Assembly: GCA_039814545.1 (NCBI GenBank) | Contig: JBCCBB010000002.1 | Location: forward strand, 62,001 to 126,000 | Source: CALBPI01 sp039814545 | GTDB lineage: Bacteria; Pseudomonadota; Gammaproteobacteria; Steroidobacterales; Woeseiaceae | Direction of reading: 5' to 3' | Length of the DNA: 64,000 nt | Shown here: positions 8,728 through 17,513 of the stretch, one piece after another | How positions within the stretch are numbered: the first letter of the stretch is position 1 | Layout of the letters: each line of letters opens with the position of its first letter | Position numbers and translations under genes: made by a program | The notes under the pieces: model-generated | Database searches by the model: none | The model's input: the letters and a program-made list of their open reading frames with translations, nothing else | Told to the model about the DNA's origin: nothing

Positions 8728-10707
8728 ATGTGCGGAATAGCCGGTTTTCTACACGCATCGGAGACGCATCGCTCCGAGGCATCGCTACACGAAATCTGCA
8801 GCAAGATGGCCGCAAGCCTGCACCGCCGTGGCCCAGACGATGCGGACGAATGGGTCGACGCCGAGCATGGCGTCGCCCTGGGCCACCGGCGCCTCGCTGT
8901 ACAAGACCTATCGCCCGCTGGTCGACAACCCATGCATTCCCATTCGGGACGGTTCGTAATCGCGTTTAACGGCGAAGTCTACAACCACCTCGAGCTTCGC
9001 GACGAGCTGAGCCGGCAAGGCCTCGAAGCGCCCTGGCGTGGCACGTCTGACACCGAGACGCTACTCGCCGGATTCGACGCATGGGGTGTTACCGACACAC
9101 TGGTAAAGGCGGTCGGGATGTTTGCCTTTGCGCTTTGGGATCGTGAGACCCGAAAGCTGACCTTAGGCCGAGATCGATTTGGAGAGAAGCCGCTCTACTA
9201 CGGCTGGCAGGGTGCGCACTTTCTGTTCGGCTCCGAGCTCAAAGCATTGGGCCAGTCGCCCGCGTTCAACGCGAGCATCAGCCGTCAGTCTCTCGAAGCG
9301 TATCTCCGGCTCGGCTATATCAGATCTCCCGCCTCAATTTTTGAAGGCATATACAAACTGGAACCTGGCACCACGCTGACACTCGATGCTAGCGACCGGC
9401 AGGGCACAGTAGCGCGTTTCTGGGACGCAGGCGCTGTCATCGCGGAGGCGCGACGAACACCATTTGCCGGCTCCTTCGACGACGCTGTCGTGGAAGCGGA
9501 CCGCCTCCTGTCGACTGCCGTTTCGAGACAACTGATCTCCGACGTCGCGATCGGTGCGTTTTTGTCGGGAGGGGTAGATTCGTCGTCGATTGTCGCCTTG
9601 ATGCAGGAGCAGTGTTCGAAGCCCATCAAGACCTTCTCCATCGGCGTTGCAGACGCTCGATTCGACGAAGCGGCTAGAGCGGCAGAGTACGCAAAGCACC
9701 TCCATACGGACCACACAAGCCTCCGCGTCACACCAGAGCAGCTGCTGAACTCGATGACGGCGATAGGCCAGATGTATGACGAACCCTTCGCGGACTCGTC
9801 TCAGATACCCACGTTTCTGGTATCACGATTGGCCCGCGAGTCGGTCACAGTCGCATTGAGTGGTGACGGCGGCGACGAGGTGTTTGGCGGCTACAACCGC
9901 TATCTGTTCGCGAGCACCTACTGGAGCCGGTTCTCGAGGCTGCCCGCCAGCCTGAGGAAGCAGGCCGCCAAACTCGCGGGCCTGATTGGCGTTGAACGGC
10001 TGTCCGGCGTTCTAAACAAGCTCGGCAGCGGCTCAAAGCACAAAAACCTTGATGAGAAACTACGCAAACTGGTGCGTGCACTCGACGCCACGTCAGTCGC
10101 AGACTTCTACGAGAAGGTCCTGACTCGTTTTGAGAGCCCGGGCACCATTCTCGCCGGCCGACCCAACGGGGCGACCGAGGTGATCAGCGACAGTGCAATG
10201 GCGTTGCCCGAAGGACTTAATGCAGCGGAAGCCATGATGGCAATGGATGCCGCGAGCTACTTGCCTGACGACATCCTCACCAAGGTGGACAGAGCGGCAA
10301 TGTCAGTGTCTCTGGAGACACGCGTACCGTTTCTTGACCCGGACTTGTTTCGATTCGCTTGGTCGTTACCGTTCTCGTTTCGGATCGAGGGGGGCGAGAC
10401 TAAACGTGTCCTCCGACAAGTTCTGGCCAAGCGGATGCCGCACGAATTGCTTGAGAGCCCGAAAGTGGGCTTCGACCTTCCGCTCGACGCATGGTTGCGA
10501 GACGATTTGCGCACTTGGGTAGACGATCTGCTGTCGCCAGCGTCGCTAAGCGCGGACGGAACGTTCGACGTTGCCCACGTCGGCACGCTCTGGTCACAGC
10601 ACCAGTCGGGTGCCGCCGATCACACGGCGATTCTGTGGCATCTGGCTGTGTTTCGAACATGGCAGGCTTCATGGAATGGTGGGACGTGTGGCACAAACGC
10701 GGCGTGA
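8728..10707 (+). CDS. asnB: Glutamine-dependent asparagine synthetase-like amidotransferase
   Basis: The 659-residue protein starts MCGIAGF, so Cys2 is the N-terminal glutaminase nucleophile after methionine removal. The class II amidotransferase domain covers about residues 1–230 with HRRGPDD, HRRLAV and FNGEVYN. The synthetase domain follows with the ATP pyrophosphatase loop LSGGVDSSS at about residue 280, and LSGDGGDEVFGG further on. Homologues inside polysaccharide clusters, such as WbpS-type proteins, are thought to convert uronic acids to uronamides rather than make free asparagine. With ugd in the same locus, amidation of a glucuronic acid residue is a plausible role. True asparagine synthesis cannot be excluded. 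Confidence 0.88.
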   Translation: MCGIAGFLHASETHRSEASLHEICSKMAASLHRRGPDDADEWVDAEHGVALGHRRLAVQDLSPAGRQPMHSHSGRFVIAFNGEVYNHLELRDELSRQGLEAPWRGTSDTETLLAGFDAWGVTDTLVKAVGMFAFALWDRETRKLTLGRDRFGEKPLYYGWQGAHFLFGSELKALGQSPAFNASISRQSLEAYLRLGYIRSPASIFEGIYKLEPGTTLTLDASDRQGTVARFWDAGAVIAEARRTPFAGSFDDAVVEADRLLSTAVSRQLISDVAIGAFLSGGVDSSSIVALMQEQCSKPIKTFSIGVADARFDEAARAAEYAKHLHTDHTSLRVTPEQLLNSMTAIGQMYDEPFADSSQIPTFLVSRLARESVTVALSGDGGDEVFGGYNRYLFASTYWSRFSRLPASLRKQAAKLAGLIGVERLSGVLNKLGSGSKHKNLDEKLRKLVRALDATSVADFYEKVLTRFESPGTILAGRPNGATEVISDSAMALPEGLNAAEAMMAMDAASYLPDDILTKVDRAAMSVSLETRVPFLDPDLFRFAWSLPFSFRIEGGETKRVLRQVLAKRMPHELLESPKVGFDLPLDAWLRDDLRTWVDDLLSPASLSADGTFDVAHVGTLWSQHQSGAADHTAILWHLAVFRTWQASWNGGTCGTNAA

Positions 10708-10732
10708 GGACTCAGGTACAGGCGAGCACTGT

Positions 10733-11908
10733 GTGAGCGCATCACAGACAGAAGCACGGCGCGCGCCAACGCTGATGATGATCGTCAACGATCCCGCCTT
10801 TTTCCTGTCGCACCGCCTGGTCGTCGCGCGTGCTGCGCTGGATGCGGGCTATCGCGTAGTGATCGCCACCTCTGCGGGTCAGGCCGTGGGGCGCATCACG
10901 GAAGCCGGTTTGGAGCACCGGCCGATTGAGCTCTCCCGAAGTGGTACGAATCCCCTCAAGGAGTTTCGTACCCTTCTTGATATCAGCCGGCTGATTGGGA
11001 GCGTTCGCCCCGACGTACTACATCTCGTCACGATAAAGCCGGTCATTTACGGCGGTATTGCAGCGCGTCTGAACCGGGTACCCGCGTTAGTCTCGGCAAT
11101 CTCGGGCCTCGGGTTCCTTTATGGAACAGGCGCAAGCTGGAAAACCCGCATTCTCAGAGCGCTGCTCAAGCCGATGTATCGCTTCGCATTGCGGCATCGC
11201 AATGGAACAATCATCGTTCAAAACGATGAGGATGCCCGACAGATTCGCCGCCTAAGCGGGCGCAACGAAGATCACATCGTGCAGCTCAAGGGTTCGGGCG
11301 TCGATCTCGACCGTTTCACGGGCAGCTCAGAGCCACCCCGCCCCATCGTCGCCCTTATGGCGGCTCGGATGTTGGCTGAGAAAGGTGTTTATACCTTTGT
11401 CGATGCGGCGCGCCGCCTCACGACACAGCGTCGAAACGTCGTCTGCCGACTGATAGGATCACCCGACCCCGGCAACCCCGGATCGGTGACGACTGAAGAA
11501 CTCGAAGCCTGGCAACAAGACGGCATCATCGAGTGGCAACCGTACACGGCGGATATGCCCAGCGCATTTGCACGATGTCATTTGTTTGTACTGCCGTCTT
11601 ACTACGGCGAGGGCTTGCCAAAGGTTTTATTGGAAGCTGCCGCAAGCCGTCGCGCGGTCATCACAACAGACCACCCGGGATGCCGGGATGCAATCATTGC
11701 CGGTAAGACGGGCTTGCTTGTACCCCCGCGAGACTCGACGGCACTTGCAGATGCCATCCTGGAATTAGCGAGTGATGGAGCGCGCCGCCGGCTAATGGGG
11801 GGCGCGGGCTATGCCCTTGCCCATTCGCAATTCGCCGATAGCGCCATCGCGAATGCGCATCTCGATGTGTACGAGTCACTGCATGCCCGTTCGCAACGGA
11901 CAAAGTAA
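10733..11908 (+). CDS. Glycosyltransferase family 4
   Basis: The 391-residue GT-B enzyme is placed at the GTG at 10733. Longer frames reach back into the amidotransferase gene, and the residues after this start (PTLMMIVNDPAFFLSHRL) match the usual N-terminus of the family. The C-terminal donor-binding domain contains MAARMLAEKGVYTFVDA and the E-x7-E-like segment PSYYGEGLPKVLLEAAA. It would add one sugar to the lipid-linked repeat unit at the cytoplasmic face. It begins 25 bases after the amidotransferase stop and is followed by the flippase gene. The ribosome site is weak, and an ATG about 40 bases downstream is an alternative start. Confidence 0.82.
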   Translation: MSASQTEARRAPTLMMIVNDPAFFLSHRLVVARAALDAGYRVVIATSAGQAVGRITEAGLEHRPIELSRSGTNPLKEFRTLLDISRLIGSVRPDVLHLVTIKPVIYGGIAARLNRVPALVSAISGLGFLYGTGASWKTRILRALLKPMYRFALRHRNGTIIVQNDEDARQIRRLSGRNEDHIVQLKGSGVDLDRFTGSSEPPRPIVALMAARMLAEKGVYTFVDAARRLTTQRRNVVCRLIGSPDPGNPGSVTTEELEAWQQDGIIEWQPYTADMPSAFARCHLFVLPSYYGEGLPKVLLEAAASRRAVITTDHPGCRDAIIAGKTGLLVPPRDSTALADAILELASDGARRRLMGGAGYALAHSQFADSAIANAHLDVYESLHARSQRTK

Positions 11909-11996
11909 CCACGACTGTGTTTGCCGCGCATCCAGAGGTTGTTGGTGTGATACCGTCGTGCGCTCGGCGGGCTAACTGAGGCCGCAGGCCATCACC

Positions 11997-13247
11997 ATGC
12001 TCCGACCCTTTCTTTCGCTTTTTTCAGGCGCGGCAGCCGGGCAAGCCATTGTGTTTGCAGCGGCGCCAATTCTCACGAGAATCTATTCGCCAGACGAGTT
12101 CGGCGTACTGGGAATCTTCTCGTCGTACTTGGCGATTCTCACGCTCGTTGCATGTTTGCGATTCGAGCTTGCAATACCGCTCCCCAAATCCAATCGTGAT
12201 GCTTGGCAGGTACTCGCCCTGTGCATGTTACTCGTTGCAGCCCTATCCGTTCTATTGGCGGTCCTGGTGTTCGTGGCGGGTGATCGCCTGCTGCCGATTA
12301 TTGGTGCAGAGTCCATCGGCCCTTATGCTTGGTTATTCCCTGTTGCGCTGTTTTTCTCCGCGGGCTACCAGGCAGCCTCGCAGCTCGCACTGCGATATCG
12401 CGAATACGGGACACTGGCAAGCACCAGAATCATGCAGGCCTCGCTCGGTGCATTCACTCAAATCTCTGCCGGACTCGTTGGCCTTAGCATCCTGGGCTTG
12501 CTCATTGGTCAGACCATTTCAGTCGGTTCCGGCAGCTTGCGATTGGCAAGGGTCCTGAGCCGAAAGGCTCCCGACCTAGCCAAGGAACTTAAACCTCACG
12601 CCATTCTAGCAGTCGCAAAACGGTACGCGTCGTTTGCGTGGTTCGGATCCCCTGCCGCACTGCTCAACGGCCTAGCCTTGCACTTGCCCACGATCCTAAT
12701 TGGATCGCTATATGATCCCATTACTGCCGGACAGTTTTTTCTCGCACAGCGAGTGCTAAACCTGCCGTTACTGCTATTCAGTTCAGCGGTATCTCAATCC
12801 TATATGGGGGAGGCATCAGAGCTCTTACGATCCGGCGTTGCTGGGATAAACAAACTGTTCTGGAAGCTGGCAATGCTACTCGCGGCTCTGGCACTGCTCG
12901 GATCGCTGTGCGTCTACTATCTCTCGCCAATACTCTTCGGCATTGTGTTCGGAGAGGCCTGGTCCACATCGGGTGTGTTTGCGAGCCTACTCGCTTGCTA
13001 CCTTGGTTTTAGGTTTGTCACGACATCGCTCGCGCCGACGCTGATTATTTTTGAACGCCAAGACTTGTCACTCATCGTGCAAATCTTGTCTGCCCTTGCC
13101 GTTATCGTGAGTTTTGGCCTTGCCTGGCATCAGGACTTGCCGGCCGTCGACACCGTCCTTCTGTACTCACTGTCAATGACCGTGCCCTACATCTTTGGGC
13201 TCTATTTCATCTACAGGACCGTAGCCACGCACGCTCTGCGGCAATAG
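11997..13247 (+). CDS. wzx: Wzx-type lipopolysaccharide/oligosaccharide flippase
   Basis: The 416-residue protein is almost entirely hydrophobic with about twelve predicted helices, starting at the ATG at 11997. The opening residues LRPFLSLFSGAAAGQAI and the IYSPDEFGVLGIF segment are characteristic of the polysaccharide-biosynthesis branch of the MOP flippase superfamily. Wzx proteins move undecaprenyl-linked repeat units from the cytoplasmic to the periplasmic leaflet. It is the last gene of the plus-strand block and converges on the kinase–methyltransferase gene, with 39 bases between the stops. No individual functional residues can be pointed to in this divergent family. Confidence 0.85.
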   Translation: MLRPFLSLFSGAAAGQAIVFAAAPILTRIYSPDEFGVLGIFSSYLAILTLVACLRFELAIPLPKSNRDAWQVLALCMLLVAALSVLLAVLVFVAGDRLLPIIGAESIGPYAWLFPVALFFSAGYQAASQLALRYREYGTLASTRIMQASLGAFTQISAGLVGLSILGLLIGQTISVGSGSLRLARVLSRKAPDLAKELKPHAILAVAKRYASFAWFGSPAALLNGLALHLPTILIGSLYDPITAGQFFLAQRVLNLPLLLFSSAVSQSYMGEASELLRSGVAGINKLFWKLAMLLAALALLGSLCVYYLSPILFGIVFGEAWSTSGVFASLLACYLGFRFVTTSLAPTLIIFERQDLSLIVQILSALAVIVSFGLAWHQDLPAVDTVLLYSLSMTVPYIFGLYFIYRTVATHALRQ

Positions 13248-13286
13248 GCGGCAAAACCGATATCCCCCCAACCGACGCGACGCCCG

Positions 13287-14609
13287 TTACTTGATCGCTA
13301 CCAAGAGCGGTCGGTTGTTGTTCTCTGGAAGAAAATCGTCATCACACATGCCCAACGACTCAACGTGCTTGAATCCCACGGCTCGCAAACTGGCTTCTGC
13401 CGCTTCCGCCGCCGTGGACGAATTCCCTTCAAAATAAAGCTTGGTGGCCGTGACCTCAGCAAGCAGCCTAAACAACCGCTCCGGTTTCTTGACATGCGCT
13501 TCGATGGCAAAACAAAACACCGTGTCAAAAGGTTCGCCCAAGTCCTGCGCCTCGAGGAGATCGATATCTGCTTGTCGAAACTCGAGCGAGTTAAAGCCGT
13601 TGTATGCGGCAATTGTCCGAGATAACTCGATCTTCTCCGCGTCGTATTCGATGCCTATACTCTGTCTCGGTCCCAGACGTTGGGCTTCGAGAAGCATGCC
13701 GCCGATGTTGCTGCCAAGATCCAGCAGCCGCTTGCCTTCTATATCTACTGCGTTGATGCCAAGTGTTCGAAAACGCAGCGCACAGTTCCGCTGCGCCTCG
13801 GAAGGGCTAACGCTAAAGTGCGGCAGCTCCATGGAGTTGTAGATTCGTTGCGCCCGGCACGTGTGCCGAGTGCCCCGCTTCTTGAAAGTCAGTGAAGCTT
13901 CACGGAGCCTGTCTCGGAGATCGTCCTCGAGCTGTCGGATCGACACATCGAGAGGAACCCTCAGCGTGTTTAGCAGTGAATTCGGATCCACCGACTGATA
14001 GCACATGTTCTCGGTTGCGAAAGGCGAATCCAATCCGGTGCCAACGAGATCATAAGACTCAGGAAACGCAGGACGATCGTGTTCCAAATACGGTTGCAAC
14101 ACCTCAAAGTCGACGATTCGAAGTTGAGCGTCCTCCCAGAACATATTTCTAGAATGAAAATCACGATGGGCGTAGCCTTGAGCAAAGATCTCGAAAGCCA
14201 CGTGCATCGCTTGCCGGGCAACCTCCAGTCTTTCCTGCTCGGACAAGCTCTCTGCCACCCGGTCCAGGCGTCGTTCCTCAGGCAGTAGCGCCAAGGTAAT
14301 GTGGGAGGCACCTTGTTCGATAATCGGAACCATCCATGGTCGCTCACCGAAAAGCTCCCGCGCCGCAATTTCGCGAGTCATGCACGCCAGGGCTTCCTCG
14401 TTTTCCGAAAAGACCTTTCGAATGTGGGTCTCTCCATCGAGCTCAACTTTACGGCAAACCGCCCGATTGCCGGCATGGGTGACATCCGGGAGCTGCAGAA
14501 GCAGCTTCTTCTTCGCTTCGCGCGCCCGGTGACTAATACCCGCTTTCACGCGATCGGGGGCACGCCAGATCATCGTGATTTTCCGCGCCCATTCGGTCAG
14601 GGTACTCAT
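13287..14609 (-). CDS. Bifunctional WaaP-like kinase–SAM-dependent methyltransferase fusion
   Basis: The 440-residue protein has two recognisable halves. Residues about 45–180 carry a WaaP/Kdo-kinase-like fold with HRDFHSRN at 148–155 (catalytic loop) and VDFE at 166–169 (metal site). Residues about 260–440 carry a class I methyltransferase with LDLGSNIGG at 296–304 and an acidic GIEYDAE segment after the second strand. E. coli WbdD, which caps and terminates O9a polymannose, fuses the same two activities in the opposite order (methyltransferase first). A role in capping or modifying the local glycan is therefore inferred. It is the last gene of the right minus-strand block. The acceptor is unknown. 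Confidence 0.8.
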   Translation of the reverse strand: MSTLTEWARKITMIWRAPDRVKAGISHRAREAKKKLLLQLPDVTHAGNRAVCRKVELDGETHIRKVFSENEEALACMTREIAARELFGERPWMVPIIEQGASHITLALLPEERRLDRVAESLSEQERLEVARQAMHVAFEIFAQGYAHRDFHSRNMFWEDAQLRIVDFEVLQPYLEHDRPAFPESYDLVGTGLDSPFATENMCYQSVDPNSLLNTLRVPLDVSIRQLEDDLRDRLREASLTFKKRGTRHTCRAQRIYNSMELPHFSVSPSEAQRNCALRFRTLGINAVDIEGKRLLDLGSNIGGMLLEAQRLGPRQSIGIEYDAEKIELSRTIAAYNGFNSLEFRQADIDLLEAQDLGEPFDTVFCFAIEAHVKKPERLFRLLAEVTATKLYFEGNSSTAAEAAEASLRAVGFKHVESLGMCDDDFLPENNNRPLLVAIK

Positions 14610-14739
14610 AGCCAGTTCCTATTCTTCTTGCAGCATCGACATCACAATACTCGCGCCCGAAAGCACTCTGCGAGTGCCTCAAAACGCGTTCGTCGCCCCT
14701 TCGGACGGACCGCGTATTCTCCGCGATCTGCTTCGCTTT

Positions 14740-16017
14740 TCATAGTGACGAAATCTCGGCAGCAAAGCGTTCTCCCAAGAACGTCTCAGAGAACTGATCC
14801 GGCGGCTCCGCGTATGACGTCGCCTCGCTGCAAGCTGACAGGAACTCCCGCACCGGGCGGCTTGCCGGGTTTCGATAGTCGACAAGAAAGACGTTGCTGA
14901 TAGACCGAGAAACCTGCCATAACGCACTCTTCTCATGAGTGACGGCGAGAATCGGCTTTCGGAACAACAGATACTCAAAAAGCTTGCTGGGCAGCGCTGC
15001 GTGGGAAGCTGACAGAAGCAACAACCCCTGGCACTGGCCTAGGATGTTCATCATGTCTTCGCGGGGCACTGCGGCCTGCACATCTATGTCCCAATCATGG
15101 CGCTGAAACCGTCTTACCAGGGCATCGACGTCTTCCAGATCTAGCGAAGTCAGGCTCCCAAGCAGCAGCGCCCTGCCGCTCAACCCACTGTCGCCGATAG
15201 CGAGAAGGAGAGGTTCAAGCAAGATCTTTGGTCTCTGCGTCAATCGCGAACCCGTGAACCGGCCCGCATGCACAAGGACAAGTCCCGAATCGCTGTCCTG
15301 CGCGTCCGCGACAGACTGCGGGACAATGCTGGTTGGTGGATAGGCATTGGTGAGAATGCTGATCTTGTCCTGACACCGGCGGTATCGCCTCGACAAGAGA
15401 TCCTGCCAGACCTCGGATGTGACAAAGACTTTCGCCGCTTGCCGCAACACCTTGGCCTCTTGTCGCCCTTCGCGCCATCGTCTCATTGCTGAAACTCTGA
15501 GCAGAGGTTTCAGTGGTTCGTCGAGCCAGCCGTCGCGCATGTCGATTACGAGCCGAGCGTGCAATTTCCTGGCGAGCGCAGATGCGCCTACATGCGCCGA
15601 TTCGGGCGGGCTCGATGACAGCACGAACGCCGCACCCTTACAGGCCTGGAGCAATGTCGCGTTACGTGCCGAAATCTCAGACCAAATGATGCCAGGGTCT
15701 GGGCTTAACAGTCGCGTCGCTACCCAACGACGAACGTGATTTACCTTCCTGGCAGGAGCGCCTCTAACGGCTGCAGACGTCTCCCGGTAGAAGCCTGAGG
15801 GGTCCCGCACCGATACCTCGAGCCCCCATTCCCTTTCTAGAATCCCGGTCTTTGATCCGGCGCGCACAAGTACGACACAGTAATTCAGTGCAGTCAGCCA
15901 CCGCAGGAATCGATCGATCCTGTAATTGCCGACATGACCCTGTTGCCCCCAGAATGGCGCAAATAGGACAGCTTTTTGTCGCTCGCCGTTCAAGTCAACT
16001 GACAACAAACGTTCCAA
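14740..16017 (-). CDS. Glycosyltransferase (GT4-like, GT-B fold)
   Basis: The protein is about 425 residues, with a TTG start at 16017 as the longest reasonable frame. No ATG precedes the conserved N-terminal strand, so the exact start is uncertain. The opening AVLFAPFWGQQGHVGNYR, a mid-region VIDMRDGW and a C-terminal PSKLFEYLLFRKPILAVT segment are typical of GT-B glycosyltransferases that use nucleotide sugars. A donor-site acidic residue lies in the FEYL region. It lies between rfbC and the kinase–methyltransferase gene on the same strand, with a gap of about 130 bases downstream and 85 bases upstream. Substrate unknown; rhamnose is one candidate because of the adjacent rfb genes. Confidence 0.78.
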   Translation of the reverse strand: MERLLSVDLNGERQKAVLFAPFWGQQGHVGNYRIDRFLRWLTALNYCVVLVRAGSKTGILEREWGLEVSVRDPSGFYRETSAAVRGAPARKVNHVRRWVATRLLSPDPGIIWSEISARNATLLQACKGAAFVLSSSPPESAHVGASALARKLHARLVIDMRDGWLDEPLKPLLRVSAMRRWREGRQEAKVLRQAAKVFVTSEVWQDLLSRRYRRCQDKISILTNAYPPTSIVPQSVADAQDSDSGLVLVHAGRFTGSRLTQRPKILLEPLLLAIGDSGLSGRALLLGSLTSLDLEDVDALVRRFQRHDWDIDVQAAVPREDMMNILGQCQGLLLLSASHAALPSKLFEYLLFRKPILAVTHEKSALWQVSRSISNVFLVDYRNPASRPVREFLSACSEATSYAEPPDQFSETFLGERFAAEISSL

Positions 16018-16102
16018 ACTCGAGACACTGACTTAAATCGGAATCCGCGGCGCCAGCGAGGACGAACCAATCGACGATGCACGAAACACTGCCCATTGTT
16101 CG

Positions 16103-16636
16103 TTAGACGAGCGCCTCGCCTCTTGCGTCCTTCTCCGACAGCACGGGTAGACCGTCAATTGGCCAAGAGACCCCAATCGTCGGATCATTCCAGACGATGC
16201 AGCCCTCATCCGAAGGTCTGTAGTAGTCGGTGACTTTGTACATGACCTCTGCAACATCGCTGGTCACGAGGAACCCATGAGCGAAGCCCTCGGGGACCCA
16301 TAGCTGGCGTCGGTTGTCAGCAGAGAGGTTGACACCCACCCATTGAGCGTAGGTCTTGGAATTCGGCCGAATATCGACGGCGACATCAAAAATCTCGCCG
16401 ACCGCGACCCGAAGTAGCTTTCCTTGCGGATGTTGCTTTTGGAAATGCAGGCCCCGCAATACGCCCTTGGTCGATGCACTGTGGTTGTCTTGAACAAACA
16501 CGCTATCGACGCCAGTGGCCTGGGCGAAATCCTGTGCATTGAAGCTCTCGAAAAAGAACCCACGTTCGTCTTCGAAAACGCGGGGCTCCAGGATCAAAAC
16601 GCCGGGCAGCGCTGTTTCAATAACGGTATACGGCAT
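16103..16636 (-). CDS. rfbC: dTDP-4-dehydrorhamnose 3,5-epimerase
   Basis: The 177-residue cupin-fold enzyme catalyses the third step of dTDP-L-rhamnose synthesis. I set the start at the ATG at 16636, ten bases after the rfbA stop, because the family N-terminus MPYTVIETALPGVLILEPR begins there and the longer frame would run into rfbA. The catalytic histidine lies in LRGLHFQ, followed by the conserved PQGKLLRV strand. The length is normal for the family. It is the last gene of the complete rfbB–rfbD–rfbA–rfbC set. Confidence 0.95.
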   Translation of the reverse strand: MPYTVIETALPGVLILEPRVFEDERGFFFESFNAQDFAQATGVDSVFVQDNHSASTKGVLRGLHFQKQHPQGKLLRVAVGEIFDVAVDIRPNSKTYAQWVGVNLSADNRRQLWVPEGFAHGFLVTSDVAEVMYKVTDYYRPSDEGCIVWNDPTIGVSWPIDGLPVLSEKDARGEALV

Positions 16637-16646
16637 TGGGACCTGA

Positions 16647-17513
16647 CTATTGAATAAGGTTGAGCAGATAGCGACCGTAGTCATTCTTCTTCAGCGGTTC
16701 AGCCAGACGGGCGACTTCTTCTGCACCGATCCAGCCCTTCGTAAAGGCAATCTCCTCAGGGCACGCGACCATGAAGCCTTGCCGCTTCTGCAGGGTGGCG
16801 ATAAAGCTCGATGCCTCGTGAAGGCTATCGTGAGTCCCGGTGTCGAGCCAAGCAAAGCCGCGCCCCATCTTCTCGACATTGAGCTGTCCCCTCTCGAGAT
16901 AGGCCTTGTTGACATCCGTGATCTCGAGCTCGCCACGTGCAGACGGTTTCAATGCTGCGGCGATATCGCACACCTGTTGGTCATAAAAGTACAGCCCCGT
17001 CACCGCGTAATTCGACTTTGGTGCGCTTGGCTTTTCTTCAATACTGATCGCACGCTGCGCGGCATCAAACTCGACAACGCCATACCGCTCCGGATCGGTC
17101 ACGTGGTAGGCAAACACCGTGGCACCCTGGTCTTTCTCGTTCGCCGATTGCAATTGCTTCACGAGATCGTGACCAAAGAAGATATTGTCACCCAATATCA
17201 GCGCGCTGGGATCCGCGCCGACGAAGTCGCGACCGATGACAAAGGCCTGCGCCAAACCGTCCGGCGAAGGCTGGACTGCGTACTGAATGCGAATGCCCCA
17301 CTGCGAGCCGTCACCCAGTAGTTCGGCAAACCGTGGTGTGTCGGACGGCGTAGAGATCACGAGACACTCGCGAATACCGGCGAGCATCAATGTGGTCAGC
17401 GGGTAATAGATCATCGGCTTGTCATAGATCGGCATAAGCTGCTTTGACACAGCCTGCGTCACGGGATACAGCCTAGTCCCTGATCCACCAGCAAGGATAA
17501 TGCCTTTACGCAT
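16647..17513 (-). CDS. rfbA: Glucose-1-phosphate thymidylyltransferase
   Basis: The 288-residue nucleotidyltransferase makes dTDP-glucose from dTTP and glucose-1-phosphate, the first step of the rhamnose pathway. The signature GGSGTRLYPVT with the downstream lysine of SKQLMPIYDKP is intact, as are the metal-site segments LILGDNIFFGHD and the C-terminal WLDTGTHDSL. The ATG at 17513 overlaps the end of rfbD by eight bases, so translation is probably coupled. Its glucose-1-phosphate could come from the hexomutase at 2089–3450. Confidence 0.96.
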   Translation of the reverse strand: MRKGIILAGGSGTRLYPVTQAVSKQLMPIYDKPMIYYPLTTLMLAGIRECLVISTPSDTPRFAELLGDGSQWGIRIQYAVQPSPDGLAQAFVIGRDFVGADPSALILGDNIFFGHDLVKQLQSANEKDQGATVFAYHVTDPERYGVVEFDAAQRAISIEEKPSAPKSNYAVTGLYFYDQQVCDIAAALKPSARGELEITDVNKAYLERGQLNVEKMGRGFAWLDTGTHDSLHEASSFIATLQKRQGFMVACPEEIAFTKGWIGAEEVARLAEPLKKNDYGRYLLNLIQ

